Origin: Coriobacteriia bacterium
Lineage (GTDB): Bacteria; Actinomycetota; Coriobacteriia; Anaerosomatales; SLCP01
Length of the DNA: 64,000 bases
Direction of reading: 5' to 3'
NCBI GenBank assembly: GCA_007121015.1
Contig: SKMN01000025.1
Location: 1-64,000, forward strand
A program made the position numbers and the translations under genes. The notes beneath the pieces are model-generated. The model did no database searches, was not told where the DNA came from, and saw only the letters and a list, made by a program, of their open reading frames with translations. Below, piece after piece: positions 42,859 through 51,937 of this stretch. The first letter of the stretch is position 1. Each line of letters opens with the position of its first letter.

Positions 42859-43884
42859 ATGTTCTTCAGGATCATGGAGAAGGACCGGATCGGCGACCTG
42901 GTCGCGGGTCTGTCGACGGAATATGAGGTGATCGGTCCGGTAGCCAAGGGTCACAGCTTCACCTTCGCTACCATCGACGACGCAGACCAGTTGAGGCTCG
43001 ACTACGACACGACCATCCTGCCGCCGAAGAAGCTGTTCTTCCCGCCCGAGGACCAGATGATGAGGTTTCGGGTCGTCGACAACGAGGTGCTCGACGACGA
43101 CGTGTTCGCCGGACCGCGTGTCGTGATCGGTCTCCATCCGTGCGACATCAACGCGTTGCTCCTCATGGATAACGTCTTCCTCGGCGAGTACGAGGATCCC
43201 TACTACAAGGCGCGCCGGGATTCGACGCTGCTCATCGGCTTGTCGTGCGAACCGTCCGACACGTGTTTCTGCAACGCGTGGAACACCGATGAGGCCCACT
43301 GGGGTTTCGACCTCTTCCTGACCGACCTCGGTGACGCCTATTTCGTCTCGGTACGCTCGGCCAAGGGTGCTGAGCTGCTCGACCGCAGCGTCGAGACCCG
43401 TGTCGCCGCACACGACGACACCGTGCGCTTCCAGGAGCGGACGCGGGCCTTCAAGCGCTCCTTCCCCGAGCGCCTCGATACCGACCAGCTTCCGGTCCTG
43501 CTCGACGCGAAGTTCGACGACCCGCTGTGGGACGAACTCGGGGAGCGATGTCTTTCATGTGGCGCATGCTCGATGGTGTGCCCGACGTGCTACTGCTTCG
43601 ACGTCCGCGACGACCTGGCGCCCGATCAGCGCACCGGTGTGCGCACCCGGCGCTGGGACTCGTGCCAGTTCAGCGAGTTCGCGGCGGTCGCCCACGGCGA
43701 GAACTTCCGCGCCTCGCGGGGTTCCCGGGTCAAGTACCGCTACTACCACAAGCAGTGGGGATACCTATCCAAGTTCGAGCGCGTTCTGTGCGTCGGGTGC
43801 GGACGGTGTGCACGGGCGTGTCTCGCCGGCATCACCCCTCGCGACGTCGTGGCCGCGCTGGTCGAAGGTGAGGAGATACGATGA
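42859..43884 (+). CDS. hydB: Group 3b-type hydrogenase Fe-S subunit beta (HydB-like)
   Basis: The 341-aa iron-sulfur protein corresponds to the beta subunit of cytosolic NAD(P)-linked sulfhydrogenases. It has two C-terminal [4Fe-4S] motifs, CLSCGACSMVCPTCYC (about 228-243) and CVGCGRCARAC, and the family stretch GLHPCDINALLLMD. It passes electrons between the hydrogenase module and the flavin subunit encoded next. ATG 42859 is 6 nt after AAGGGG; the ORF-track TTG is 2 codons earlier. It overlaps hydG by ATGA. Confidence 0.88.
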   Translation: MFFRIMEKDRIGDLVAGLSTEYEVIGPVAKGHSFTFATIDDADQLRLDYDTTILPPKKLFFPPEDQMMRFRVVDNEVLDDDVFAGPRVVIGLHPCDINALLLMDNVFLGEYEDPYYKARRDSTLLIGLSCEPSDTCFCNAWNTDEAHWGFDLFLTDLGDAYFVSVRSAKGAELLDRSVETRVAAHDDTVRFQERTRAFKRSFPERLDTDQLPVLLDAKFDDPLWDELGERCLSCGACSMVCPTCYCFDVRDDLAPDQRTGVRTRRWDSCQFSEFAAVAHGENFRASRGSRVKYRYYHKQWGYLSKFERVLCVGCGRCARACLAGITPRDVVAALVEGEEIR

Positions 43885-44738
43885 GCGCGTCGCAGACGTA
43901 CCGCGAGCTCGCGCACAACCCCTACCGTCCGTGGCCAGCCCGGATCACCTCGATCATCGACCTGACCGAGAAGGAGAAGCTCTTCGAGATCCGCCTCATC
44001 GACGACCGGGTGCGGGAGGCGTTCGACTTTCACTCCGGACAGTTCGTCGAGGTCTCGATCTTCGGGGTGGGGGAGGCGCCGATATCGATCTCCTCGGCCC
44101 CGAGCAAGCAAGGCTTCGTCGAGCTGTGCGTGCGGAAGACCGGTGACGTGACGCGCGTGCTGCACGAGAAGCAGTGCGGTGACATCATCGGCATCCGCGG
44201 ACCGTTCGGGAGGGGGTTCCCTTTCGAGGAGATGCGCGGGCACGACATCTTGCTCGTGGCCGGCGGGCTCGGCATCGCGCCGCTCAAGAGCCTCATCAAC
44301 CACATCCACGACGACCGTCACGAGTTCGGTAAGGTCACCATCTTGTATGGTGCGAAGAACCCCTCCGAGATCCTCTTCCGCCAGCAGTTCGAGATGTGGA
44401 AGCACCGGGAGGACTTCGATCTCGTGATGACCGTGGACGAACCGGACGACACGTGGAAGTTCGAGGTCGGGCGCGTCACCAAGCTCTTCGAGACGGTCGA
44501 CGTCGATCCCGCAGTCACGTACGGGGCGATCTGCGGCCCGCCGGTCATGTATCGGTTCGTCATCGACGAGATGCGCAAGAAGGGCGTCAACGTCGATCGC
44601 ATCTACGTGAGCTTCGAGCGCCGCATGAAGTGCGGCATCGGCAAGTGCGGCCACTGCGGCGTCGGACACCAGTACGCGTGCATCGACGGCCCGGTGTTCA
44701 ACTACTGGGAAGCCATGAACCTCCGGGAGGCGATCTAG
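43881..44738 (+). CDS. hydG: Group 3b-type hydrogenase diaphorase subunit gamma (HydG-like)
   Basis: The 285-aa FAD/NAD(P)-binding reductase of the ferredoxin-NADP reductase superfamily has the FAD site around APISISSAPSK, the pyridine-nucleotide loop VAGGLGIAPLKSL, and a C-terminal [2Fe-2S] motif KCGIGKCGHCGVG...C. It is the site of NAD(P)H exchange in the four-subunit hydrogenase. This gene is unrelated to the HydG maturase of [FeFe] enzymes. Its stop abuts hydD directly. Confidence 0.88.
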   Translation: MSASQTYRELAHNPYRPWPARITSIIDLTEKEKLFEIRLIDDRVREAFDFHSGQFVEVSIFGVGEAPISISSAPSKQGFVELCVRKTGDVTRVLHEKQCGDIIGIRGPFGRGFPFEEMRGHDILLVAGGLGIAPLKSLINHIHDDRHEFGKVTILYGAKNPSEILFRQQFEMWKHREDFDLVMTVDEPDDTWKFEVGRVTKLFETVDVDPAVTYGAICGPPVMYRFVIDEMRKKGVNVDRIYVSFERRMKCGIGKCGHCGVGHQYACIDGPVFNYWEAMNLREAI

Positions 44739-45488
44739 ATGGCGCCGCGTGTCGTGGTCGTAGGCCTGGCGAGCGATTTCGGTTGTCAGGTGCAGATGAC
44801 CAATATCGAGGACCACCTGCTCGACGTCCTCGGCGTGATCGACCTCGCGTACTGGCAGCTCGCGTCCTCCGGGCACATGCCGGAAGATTACGATGTCGCG
44901 ATCGTCGAAGGGGCTGTGACCATCGAGGAGCACGTGCGGACGCTGGAGCGTCTGAGGCGGACCGCCTCAGCGGTGATCGCGATCGGCTCGTGCGCCGTCA
45001 CCGGCGGTATTCCAGCTCTCGCGAGCGCGGGAGACCTCGAGGCCCGGTACGGCTGCGTGTACGGAGCCGAGGGGGCTGCGGTCGCGTGCGGGCGCATCTC
45101 GCCGAAGCCGGTGCACGCCGTCATCGACGTCGACTACCGGGTCCCGGGGTGTCCCATCGACACCGACGAGTTTGTCCGCGTACTCTCGCGGGCGCTCCTC
45201 GGCCTGGCAGACCGCATCGACGACGAGCCCCTGTGCGCCGTCTGCAAGATGAAGGAGAACGTATGCTTCTTCGAGCGCGACGAGGTCTGCCTCGGCCCGA
45301 TCACGCGGAGCGGGTGCGGCGCGCGCTGTGTGGGGTTCGGTAGGCCGTGCACCGCGTGCCGGGGGCTCTCGCCCGAGGCGAACGTCGACTCGCTCGCCGA
45401 ACTCCTCGGGGAGCGCGGAGTGGCTCGCGCCGACCTCGAACACAGGATCTCTCTCTACAACACCATCGAGGAGGTACCAGGCCGATGA
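44739..45488 (+). CDS. hydD: Group 3b-type hydrogenase small subunit delta (HydD-like), with Asp replacing a cluster Cys
   Basis: The 249-aa small subunit matches the HydD family by VAIVEGAVTIEEHVRTL, IAIGSCAVTGG, VPGCPID, and the C-terminal cluster region CAVCKMKENVCFF...GCGARCVGFGRPCTACRG. In the N-terminal proximal-cluster motif, family members such as Pyrococcus furiosus HydD have (as I recall) LTSCYGCQ; here it reads LASDFGCQ, so the first Cys is Asp13 and only Cys16 remains. The remaining proximal ligands are present. The cluster may therefore be Asp-ligated. The start follows the hydG stop without a gap. Confidence 0.88.
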   Translation: MAPRVVVVGLASDFGCQVQMTNIEDHLLDVLGVIDLAYWQLASSGHMPEDYDVAIVEGAVTIEEHVRTLERLRRTASAVIAIGSCAVTGGIPALASAGDLEARYGCVYGAEGAAVACGRISPKPVHAVIDVDYRVPGCPIDTDEFVRVLSRALLGLADRIDDEPLCAVCKMKENVCFFERDEVCLGPITRSGCGARCVGFGRPCTACRGLSPEANVDSLAELLGERGVARADLEHRISLYNTIEEVPGR

Positions 45489-46750
45489 GCACTACGCTGA
45501 CGGTCGAGCACGTCGCACGCATCGAGGGCCACGGGACGATCACGGTCGGCGTTTCCGACGGGAAGGTCCGCGCGATCGGTATGGACGTGGTCGAGCCTGC
45601 CCGGTTCTTCGAATCGATGGTCGCCGGTAGGCGTATCGATGAGGTCCCGCTCGTCACGAGCCGCATCTGCGGCATCTGCTCTCCCAATCATGCGATCACC
45701 GCGATCAAGGCACTCGAGGCCGCCCTTGGTGTGGAGGTGAACGAGCGCACGGTGTTGCTGCGTAAGCTGCTCGTCTACGGGTCGTACCTGCAGAACCACG
45801 CGACGCACCTCTACCTCTTCGCCGCGCCGGACTACGTCAACCTGCCGAGCGTGTTCCCGCTCGCCGAGACGCACCCCGACATCGTCGAGCGGGCGCTGCG
45901 CATCAAGAAGTTCGGCAACGAGCTGACGACGCTCGTGGGCGGTCGGCCGGTGCACCCGGTGACCGCGGTCATCGGCGGGTTCACGAGCGAGCCGTCCGAG
46001 GCCCGCCTGGAGGCGTTCGCCATCGCGCTCGGCGACATCATCGAGGACGCGGTCGCCACGGCCGAGTTGTTCGCGGCGTTCACCGAGTACGAGTACGAGA
46101 CCGCCGGCGAGATGCTGGCACTGCGCGACGATACCGATTACGGCATCTATGACGGCGATATAGCCTCGCTCGACGCCGGATGGAGGCGACCGGTGTCCGA
46201 GTACCGCTCGGTCATCGAGGAGACCGTCGTGGGTCACAGCAACGCGAAGCACTCGACGGTCGGCGGCAGGACGTTCATGGTGGGCGCCCTGCCCCGGGTG
46301 AACCTCTCGGCCGACCTGCTCATGCCGCGGGCACGAGCAGCGCTCGACGCCGCGGGCCTTACACCGCCGTCGCGTAACACGTTCATGAACAACGTCTGTC
46401 AGGCGATCGAGTTGGTCGATGCCGCCGAGCGCTGTCGCGACTACATCGAGCGGCTCCTGCGCGAAGGCGGGTCGGCACAGGTCGCACCGTTCGCCGTCGC
46501 CGGGGGCGCCGGTGCGGGAGCGACGGAGGCGCCGAGGGGGACCCTCTACCACAGCTACGAGGTCGATGGTGACGGTATCGTCCGTGCCGCCGACATCATC
46601 ACCCCGACCGCCCAGAACCTCGCGAACCTCGAGGCCGACATGAGAAGGTTCGCTCCGACCGTGGTCGACCTGCCGCAACCCGAGTTCCTGGCCGCGATCG
46701 AGCGTCTCGTGCGCGCGTACGACCCATGTTTGTCGTGCTCGGTGCACTGA
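45485..46750 (+). CDS. hydA: Group 3b-type [NiFe] hydrogenase large subunit alpha (HydA-like), lacking a C-terminal tail
   Basis: The 421-aa catalytic subunit has L1 (VARIEGHGTI), the N-terminal Ni ligands in TSRICGICSPNHA, and the C-terminal ligands in YDPCLSCSVH. The last residue is His421 of that motif, so nothing remains for a maturation protease to cut; homologues usually carry a short tail. The start is ATG 45485 behind GAGGAGGT, overlapping the hydD stop (ATGA); the ORF-track start is 46 codons too early. It is the last gene of hydBGDA and is followed after 85 nt by rnfC. Confidence 0.9.
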   Translation: MSTTLTVEHVARIEGHGTITVGVSDGKVRAIGMDVVEPARFFESMVAGRRIDEVPLVTSRICGICSPNHAITAIKALEAALGVEVNERTVLLRKLLVYGSYLQNHATHLYLFAAPDYVNLPSVFPLAETHPDIVERALRIKKFGNELTTLVGGRPVHPVTAVIGGFTSEPSEARLEAFAIALGDIIEDAVATAELFAAFTEYEYETAGEMLALRDDTDYGIYDGDIASLDAGWRRPVSEYRSVIEETVVGHSNAKHSTVGGRTFMVGALPRVNLSADLLMPRARAALDAAGLTPPSRNTFMNNVCQAIELVDAAERCRDYIERLLREGGSAQVAPFAVAGGAGAGATEAPRGTLYHSYEVDGDGIVRAADIITPTAQNLANLEADMRRFAPTVVDLPQPEFLAAIERLVRAYDPCLSCSVH

Positions 46751-46786
46751 GAAGCGCCCTGGAGACAGGAATCGGGCTCCGCTTCT
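46750..46786 (+). terminator. Weak hairpin between hydA and rnfC
   Basis: AGAAGCG and CGCTTCT can pair around a partly paired CCC/GGG interior. With no T-run it may be an attenuator rather than a terminator, leaving rnf partly co-transcribed with hyd. Confidence 0.3.
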
Positions 46787-46835
46787 AGAACCCATACGTC
46801 ATCGCGGTACGCCGTCGACCTGGAGGGCACGCCTG

Positions 46836-48134
46836 GTGTCTCCTCGCCGGTTCAGGGGCGGTATCCATCCGCCCGACCACAAAGAAAAGACAAGAGGGGG
46901 CTCATCGGCGCGGATCGGCGTTCCGGAGCGGATCGTGCTGCCGATGGTCCAACACCTCGGTACGCCGTGCGTTCCTGCCGTCGAGGCCGGTGACGTCGTC
47001 GAGCGCGGCCAAGTCGTCGGTCGTGCCGAAGCGATGGTCAGCGCCCCGATCCACTCCCCGGTCGCAGGGACGGTCATCGCCGTCACCGAGACGCTGACGG
47101 CGACGGGCGCGCGCGTCCCTGCCGTGGAGATCGCCCCCGAAGCGGAACAGGACTGGGACCGGTTCGTCCCCCTCGAGGACGCGGAGGTCGTGCATACCGT
47201 TCGGGCGGCAGGCATCGTCGGTCTCGGCGGAGCGGCGTTCCCCTCGGCGGTCAAGCTCACGCCGCCACAAGACATGCCGGTCTCGACGGTGATCCTCAAC
47301 GGGTGCGAGTGCGAGCCGTACCTGACGTGCGATCACCGGACGATGCTCGAGCGCCCGGGGAGGGTTGTCGCGGGGGGACGGATCATCGCCGAGGCCGTCG
47401 GCGCGTCACGGACGGTGATCGGCATCGAGGCCAACAAGTTCGACGCCGTCGACACCATGCGGTCGGCTGCGGGCGGATCGGCCGAGGTATGCGTCCTGCC
47501 GGCGCACTACCCGCAGGGCGCCGAGAAGCAACTCATCAGGTCCGTCCTCGGTATCGAAGTACCGCACGGCAAGCTGCCGGCGGCGACCGGGGCACTCGTG
47601 CACAACGTCTCGACGGCCGCTGCCATCGCGGACGCGGTCGAGGACCGGCGACCGCTCATGGAGCGTGTCATGACGGTGACCGGCCACGTCGCCCGTCCCG
47701 GGAACTACCTCGTGCCGATAGGGACGCTCGTTTCGGACGTCCTTGCGGCGGCGGGCGGGACCGTCGGCGAGGTCGCGCGGGTGATAGTGGGAGGACCGAT
47801 GACAGGGATGCCGCTCGCGGGGCTCGACGTACCTGTCGTGAAGGCGACCGGTGGGATCGTCGTGTTCGCTCAGGGTGAGGTCGCACCCGCGGTCCTCGGC
47901 GACCAGCCCTGCATCCGGTGCGCACGCTGTGTGGCGGCGTGCCCGATGTGGCTCGAGCCTTACGTGATAGGCATCCATGCGAACCGTCGCGACTGGGACG
48001 CGACCGAGCGGTACCACGCGATCGACTGCATCGAGTGCGGCTGTTGCAGCTACGTGTGCCCGACCAGCCGTCCGCTCGTGCAGCTCATCAGGCGGGCGAA
48101 GCATATGCTGATGGAGAGGGGCTCGAAGCTGTGA
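46836..48134 (+). CDS. rnfC: Rnf complex subunit C
   Basis: This 432-aa peripheral NADH-binding subunit of the ion-translocating ferredoxin:NAD+ oxidoreductase has the N-terminal RnfC barrel (FRGGIHPPDHK), a nucleotide/FMN region GIVGLGGAAFPS and NGCECEPYLTCDHR, and two C-terminal [4Fe-4S] motifs, CIRCARCVAACP and CIECGCCSYVCP. GTG 46836 lies 8 nt after TGGAGGG. It is the first of six contiguous rnf genes in the order C-D-G-E-A-B, and its stop overlaps rnfD (GTGA). Confidence 0.93.
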   Translation: MSPRRFRGGIHPPDHKEKTRGGSSARIGVPERIVLPMVQHLGTPCVPAVEAGDVVERGQVVGRAEAMVSAPIHSPVAGTVIAVTETLTATGARVPAVEIAPEAEQDWDRFVPLEDAEVVHTVRAAGIVGLGGAAFPSAVKLTPPQDMPVSTVILNGCECEPYLTCDHRTMLERPGRVVAGGRIIAEAVGASRTVIGIEANKFDAVDTMRSAAGGSAEVCVLPAHYPQGAEKQLIRSVLGIEVPHGKLPAATGALVHNVSTAAAIADAVEDRRPLMERVMTVTGHVARPGNYLVPIGTLVSDVLAAAGGTVGEVARVIVGGPMTGMPLAGLDVPVVKATGGIVVFAQGEVAPAVLGDQPCIRCARCVAACPMWLEPYVIGIHANRRDWDATERYHAIDCIECGCCSYVCPTSRPLVQLIRRAKHMLMERGSKL

Positions 48135-49141
48135 GCGAGACGGCCCCGACGTCGCTGCCGTGGGTCGCCGCGGCACCCCACATCGCGTCGAAGCGCAGCT
48201 GCAGGGGCATCATGCTCTGGGTCGTCGTCGCGCTGCTCCCGACGACCGGGTGGGCGGTATGGAACATGGGGTCGGTCGCCGCCTGGCTCCTCGCGACATG
48301 CATCGGCTCGGCGATGGGCACCGAGTGGCTGTGGAACCGCATCGCCCGCCGTCCGCAGACCCTGGGCGATGGCAGCGCGCTCGTCACCGGCCTGCTGCTC
48401 GCGCTCACTCTTCCGCCCCGCACGCCGCTGTGGATGGCTGTTGCCGGCGGTATCGTCGCGATAGCGCTCGCGAAGATGCTCTTCGGCGGATTGGGGTGGA
48501 ACCTCTTCAACCCGGCGCTCGTGGGGCGCGCGTTCATCTCCATCTCGTGGATCGGCGTGCTCGCCGGCGTGCGTCCGTTCCCGGGGGGCTGGTACAACGC
48601 ACTGGACGTTCCGGGCACCGGCGACCTCGACGCGATCACCGGTGCCACCCGGCTCGCTATCGCAGCGGCGGATCGGGCGGCCGACGGTGCATACGGTGTC
48701 GACCTCACGCACTACTACGCTCCACTGTTCTTCAGGAACCTCGAGGGCTCTCTCGGGGAGGTGTCGGCCGCGCTCCTGTTGTTCGGCGGCGCGCTCCTCA
48801 TAGTCAAGGGCATCATCGATTGGCGCATCCCGGTCGGCTATGTCGGCACTGTGGCGGTGCTCTCGTGGGCGTTCGGGTCCGACCCGGTGTTCAACGTCCT
48901 GGCCGGCGGACTGTTGCTCGGCGCGTTCTTCATGGCTACCGATTACGTCACCTCGCCGATGACCCCGCTCGGCCGCCTGCTGTTCGGGTGCGGGTGCGGC
49001 CTGTTCAACGTCGTGGGCCGGTTCTACGGTCCGATGCCGGAGTCCACGACCTTCGCGATCCTGTTCATGAACGGCCTCGTGCCGCTCATCGACCGCTGGT
49101 TGAGTCCTCGAACGTACGGATGGGGGCGCGGCGATGCGTAG
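48131..49141 (+). CDS. rnfD: Rnf complex subunit D
   Basis: The 336-aa membrane subunit has many hydrophobic helices. The flavinylation region reads AITGATRLAIA, with the Thr that receives covalent FMN in the family. The NPALVGRAFISISW segment is conserved. The start is GTG 48131, coupled to rnfC by GTGA. The ORF track opens the frame 71 codons too early, inside rnfC. It overlaps rnfG by 8 nt. Confidence 0.93.
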   Translation: MSETAPTSLPWVAAAPHIASKRSCRGIMLWVVVALLPTTGWAVWNMGSVAAWLLATCIGSAMGTEWLWNRIARRPQTLGDGSALVTGLLLALTLPPRTPLWMAVAGGIVAIALAKMLFGGLGWNLFNPALVGRAFISISWIGVLAGVRPFPGGWYNALDVPGTGDLDAITGATRLAIAAADRAADGAYGVDLTHYYAPLFFRNLEGSLGEVSAALLLFGGALLIVKGIIDWRIPVGYVGTVAVLSWAFGSDPVFNVLAGGLLLGAFFMATDYVTSPMTPLGRLLFGCGCGLFNVVGRFYGPMPESTTFAILFMNGLVPLIDRWLSPRTYGWGRGDA

Positions 49142-49736
49142 GGCCGAGTCGACGCCGCTCAACATGGTGACCGCCGTACTCGTGACATGCGCCGTCGCGG
49201 CGACCTCGCTCACGCTCACCTACGAGGTCACCCGCGAGCGGATCCTCGCTCAAGAGCGTGCGGCGGAGGAACGGGCGTTGCGCGCGGTGATACCAGCGGG
49301 CGAGGAGTTCGAGATCGTGCCCGACGTGCTCGACGAGGCACGTGAGGCGGCAGGCGACACGCCGGTCGGCGCCGTCTACCGCGTCACGGGGGTCGACGGC
49401 ACCTTCATCGGGTGGGGTGTGCGGGCTGCACCGCGCGGATACGCCGGTCCTATCCAGCTGGTTGTGGGATTGGATAGAGCCGGGATAGTGTCAGGTGTCA
49501 GTATCATCACGATGAACGAGACTCCGGGCCTCGGCACGAAGATCGTGACCGAAGAAGGATGGATCGAGCAGTTCGTCGGCTGGGACGGGTCCGACATCGC
49601 GGCTTCGGCCCGCGATTTCGACGCGATCGCTGGTGCGACCAAGTCGGCGGTGGGGGTCCGTGAAGGCGTCGTCGCGGCCGGGCGGGTGTACGAGGACGTT
49701 CTCATGTCCGAGATGGGGGAGGTGGATGTGCCGTGA
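49134..49736 (+). CDS. rnfG: Rnf complex subunit G
   Basis: The 200-aa protein has one N-terminal transmembrane helix and an exported FMN-binding domain. The flavin attachment motif is DAIAGATKSAVG near residue 165, and GPIQLVVGLD and NETPGLGTKI are family stretches. It relays electrons on the outer face of the Rnf complex. The start overlaps rnfD, and the stop overlaps rnfE (GTGA). Confidence 0.93.
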   Translation: MRRAESTPLNMVTAVLVTCAVAATSLTLTYEVTRERILAQERAAEERALRAVIPAGEEFEIVPDVLDEAREAAGDTPVGAVYRVTGVDGTFIGWGVRAAPRGYAGPIQLVVGLDRAGIVSGVSIITMNETPGLGTKIVTEEGWIEQFVGWDGSDIAASARDFDAIAGATKSAVGVREGVVAAGRVYEDVLMSEMGEVDVP

Positions 49737-50392
49737 GAGAGTGGATAGCCGTCTTCAAGCGCGGGATCGCCATCGACAATCCGCTCACCGTGCTGATGAT
49801 CGGGCTCTGCGCGACGCTCGCGGTCTCGACCAAGGTCGAAGGCGCGCTCTTCATGGGCCTCGCCGTCATCTTCGTCCTCGGCATGTCGAGCGTGATCGTC
49901 TCGTCCATCCGACACCTCGTGCCCGAGAAGGTGCGCATCCCCGTGTTCATCGTCATCATCGCGTCGTTCGTGACCATCGTCGACCTGACGATGAAGGCGT
50001 TCGTTCCCGACGTCTACGACTTCCTCGGCGTGTGGATCCCGCTCATCGTGGTCAACTGCATGATCCTCGGTCGGGCCGAGGCGTTCTCGTACCACAACCC
50101 GGTCCGTCTCGCCGTGGCCGACGGGCTCGGGATGGGGAGCGGGTTCGCGATCGTCATCGTCGTACTCGCGTTCATCCGCGAGCTCTTCGGCAGTGGCGAG
50201 ATCGTCTTCCTTGGCGCGAACCTGCTCAGCCTCCCCGACGGCTACCCGGCTCCGGGCATCCTCGTGCTCTTTCCCGGCGCGTTCATCGTGTTCGGGTTCA
50301 TCGTCGCGCTCACCGCCTGGTACAACCGGCGGACCACCGGTCGCACGGTCGAGACATCGGCCCACTGCACGATCGAGGAAGGGGGGCGCTAG
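49733..50392 (+). CDS. rnfE: Rnf complex subunit E
   Basis: The 219-aa integral membrane protein has six expected helices and the family stretches NPLTVLMIGLCATLAVS, VNCMILGRAEAF and REL(F)GSGE. It pairs with RnfA around a membrane [2Fe-2S] site bound by conserved Cys residues, which are present here in GLCATL and NCMILG. The start is GTG 49733, coupled to rnfG. Confidence 0.93.
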   Translation: MREWIAVFKRGIAIDNPLTVLMIGLCATLAVSTKVEGALFMGLAVIFVLGMSSVIVSSIRHLVPEKVRIPVFIVIIASFVTIVDLTMKAFVPDVYDFLGVWIPLIVVNCMILGRAEAFSYHNPVRLAVADGLGMGSGFAIVIVVLAFIRELFGSGEIVFLGANLLSLPDGYPAPGILVLFPGAFIVFGFIVALTAWYNRRTTGRTVETSAHCTIEEGGR

Positions 50393-50394
50393 CC

Positions 50395-51015
50395 GTGGAG
50401 ACGCTCCAGCACTTCGCGCTCCTGCTCGTGGGTGGCGCGCTCGTGAACAACATCCTGCTCACCCGCTTCATCGGCCTCTGTCCGTTCTTCGGTGTCTCCG
50501 GGGCGATGGAGACGAGCGTAGGGATGGCCGGGGCGGTGGTGTTCGTCATGACGCTGGCCACCACGGCCACGTGGGTCTTCTGGAACGTCCTGCTCGAGCC
50601 GCTCGGTGTAGGAGAGTTCCTCTACATTCCCGCGTTCATCCTCGTGATCGCGGCACTCGTCCAGTTCGTCGAGATGTACCTGCGTAAGTCGAGTCCGGCG
50701 CTCTACCGTTCGCTCGGCATCTTCCTGCCGCTCATCACCACCAACTGCGCCGTGCTCGCTACGGCGACGGAGTCGGTGCGTCCCGGGTTCTTCATGATGG
50801 GGATCGACTACGGTTTCGGGTTCGGGGAGGCGCTCGTCTACACGATCGGTGTGGCGATCGGCTTCGGGATAGCGCTCATCAGTTTCGCGGCCCTACGCGA
50901 GAGGCTCGAGGTGGCACCCGTGCCAGAGGCGATGAAGGGCATACCGATGGCGTTCATCACCGCCGGACTCCTCTCCTTCGGGTACGTGGGGCTCGGCGGG
51001 TTGTTCGGATTGTGA
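50395..51015 (+). CDS. rnfA: Rnf complex subunit A
   Basis: The 206-aa integral membrane protein is homologous to RnfE. It has NNILLTRFIGLCPFFGVS and ITTNCAVLA, the paired cysteine sites of the intramembrane cluster, and the ending GLLSFGYVGL. GTG 50395 lies 2 nt after the rnfE stop, with GAGGAAGGGGGG upstream. The ORF-track start 254 codons earlier is inside rnfE in another frame and is wrong. Confidence 0.93.
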   Translation: METLQHFALLLVGGALVNNILLTRFIGLCPFFGVSGAMETSVGMAGAVVFVMTLATTATWVFWNVLLEPLGVGEFLYIPAFILVIAALVQFVEMYLRKSSPALYRSLGIFLPLITTNCAVLATATESVRPGFFMMGIDYGFGFGEALVYTIGVAIGFGIALISFAALRERLEVAPVPEAMKGIPMAFITAGLLSFGYVGLGGLFGL

Positions 51016-51028
51016 GAGGAGCTGCGGC

Positions 51029-51937
51029 GTGGATCTTCTGCTCATCGTGAAAGCAGCTGTGGCGCTCGGTGCGATCGGGCTGATTGCGTCGGCCCTGCTC
51101 GCGGCTGCGTCGCGGAGGTTCCACGTCGAGGCCGACCCTCGCGTCGAGCGGGTATTGAGCGTGCTTCCCGGGGCGAACTGCGGTGCGTGCGGTAATCCAT
51201 CATGTTTCTCGGCAGCCGAGGCGCTCGCCGAGGGCACGATGGAGGTGACCGGGTGCACGGCAGGTGGCCAGCGCGTTGCAGACGCGGTGGCCGATGTGCT
51301 GGGAGTCGAGAAGTGCGAGATCGCCGCAGTGGTCTCTCTCAGGCATTGTGGCGCCGGCTCCTCTGCGAAACGGCGGTACGAGTACAGCGGGATACTCTCG
51401 TGTGCTGCCGTGTCACGCCTGGCCGGCGGCGATCTGGAGTGTCCGGCAGGTTGCTTCGGTTATGGCGACTGCGTCGCGTCGTGCCCGTTCGATGCGATCT
51501 CCCTCGACGAGCGCGGGTTGCCCGTGATCGACCTCGGCCTGTGCACGGGGTGTGAAGCGTGCGTGAAGGCGTGTCCGCGCGGGCACATCCACCTGCTCGA
51601 GATGGTTCCCGAGGACGCTCCGATCGCCGTTCGCTGCAACTCGCACGACCGCCCCAAGATCCGCAAGGCCTACTGTCCGGTGTGCTGCATCGCGTGCAAG
51701 AAGTGCGAGAAGGCATGCCCGTCCGACGCCATCCACGTCATCGACCTGCTCGCCGTAGTCGACTACGAGCGGTGCACCGGGTGCGGTGCGTGCGTCGCGG
51801 TGTGTCCGCAGCAGTGTATCGACCTGCACGGGAGGGCTCTCGCAGAGCCATCGCACGAGCTCGACGGCGCGGGTGCGCAGGCGCCGGAGTTCGAGCCCGG
51901 GGAGCCCGGTGCATCCGACGGCGGTGGTCGCTCGTGA
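51029..51937 (+). CDS. rnfB: Rnf complex subunit B
   Basis: This 302-aa ferredoxin-oxidising subunit has one N-terminal transmembrane helix, a [4Fe-4S] motif of the GANCGACGNPSCF type, and further clusters in CPAGCFGYGDCVASCP, CTGCEACVKACP, CPVCCIACKKCEKACP and CTGCGACVAVCP. It accepts electrons from reduced ferredoxin; the ferredoxin gene at 35.9 kb is a candidate donor. GTG 51029 follows GAGAGGAG. The stop is coupled to the next gene by GTGA. Confidence 0.93.
   Translation: MDLLLIVKAAVALGAIGLIASALLAAASRRFHVEADPRVERVLSVLPGANCGACGNPSCFSAAEALAEGTMEVTGCTAGGQRVADAVADVLGVEKCEIAAVVSLRHCGAGSSAKRRYEYSGILSCAAVSRLAGGDLECPAGCFGYGDCVASCPFDAISLDERGLPVIDLGLCTGCEACVKACPRGHIHLLEMVPEDAPIAVRCNSHDRPKIRKAYCPVCCIACKKCEKACPSDAIHVIDLLAVVDYERCTGCGACVAVCPQQCIDLHGRALAEPSHELDGAGAQAPEFEPGEPGASDGGGRS

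Noticed and set aside
40812-42947. 711-aa antisense ORF (minus strand)
   Set aside because: It runs across the cyclophilin, TPR and ndk genes and the ndk hairpin, and is Arg/Val/His-rich with no domain.
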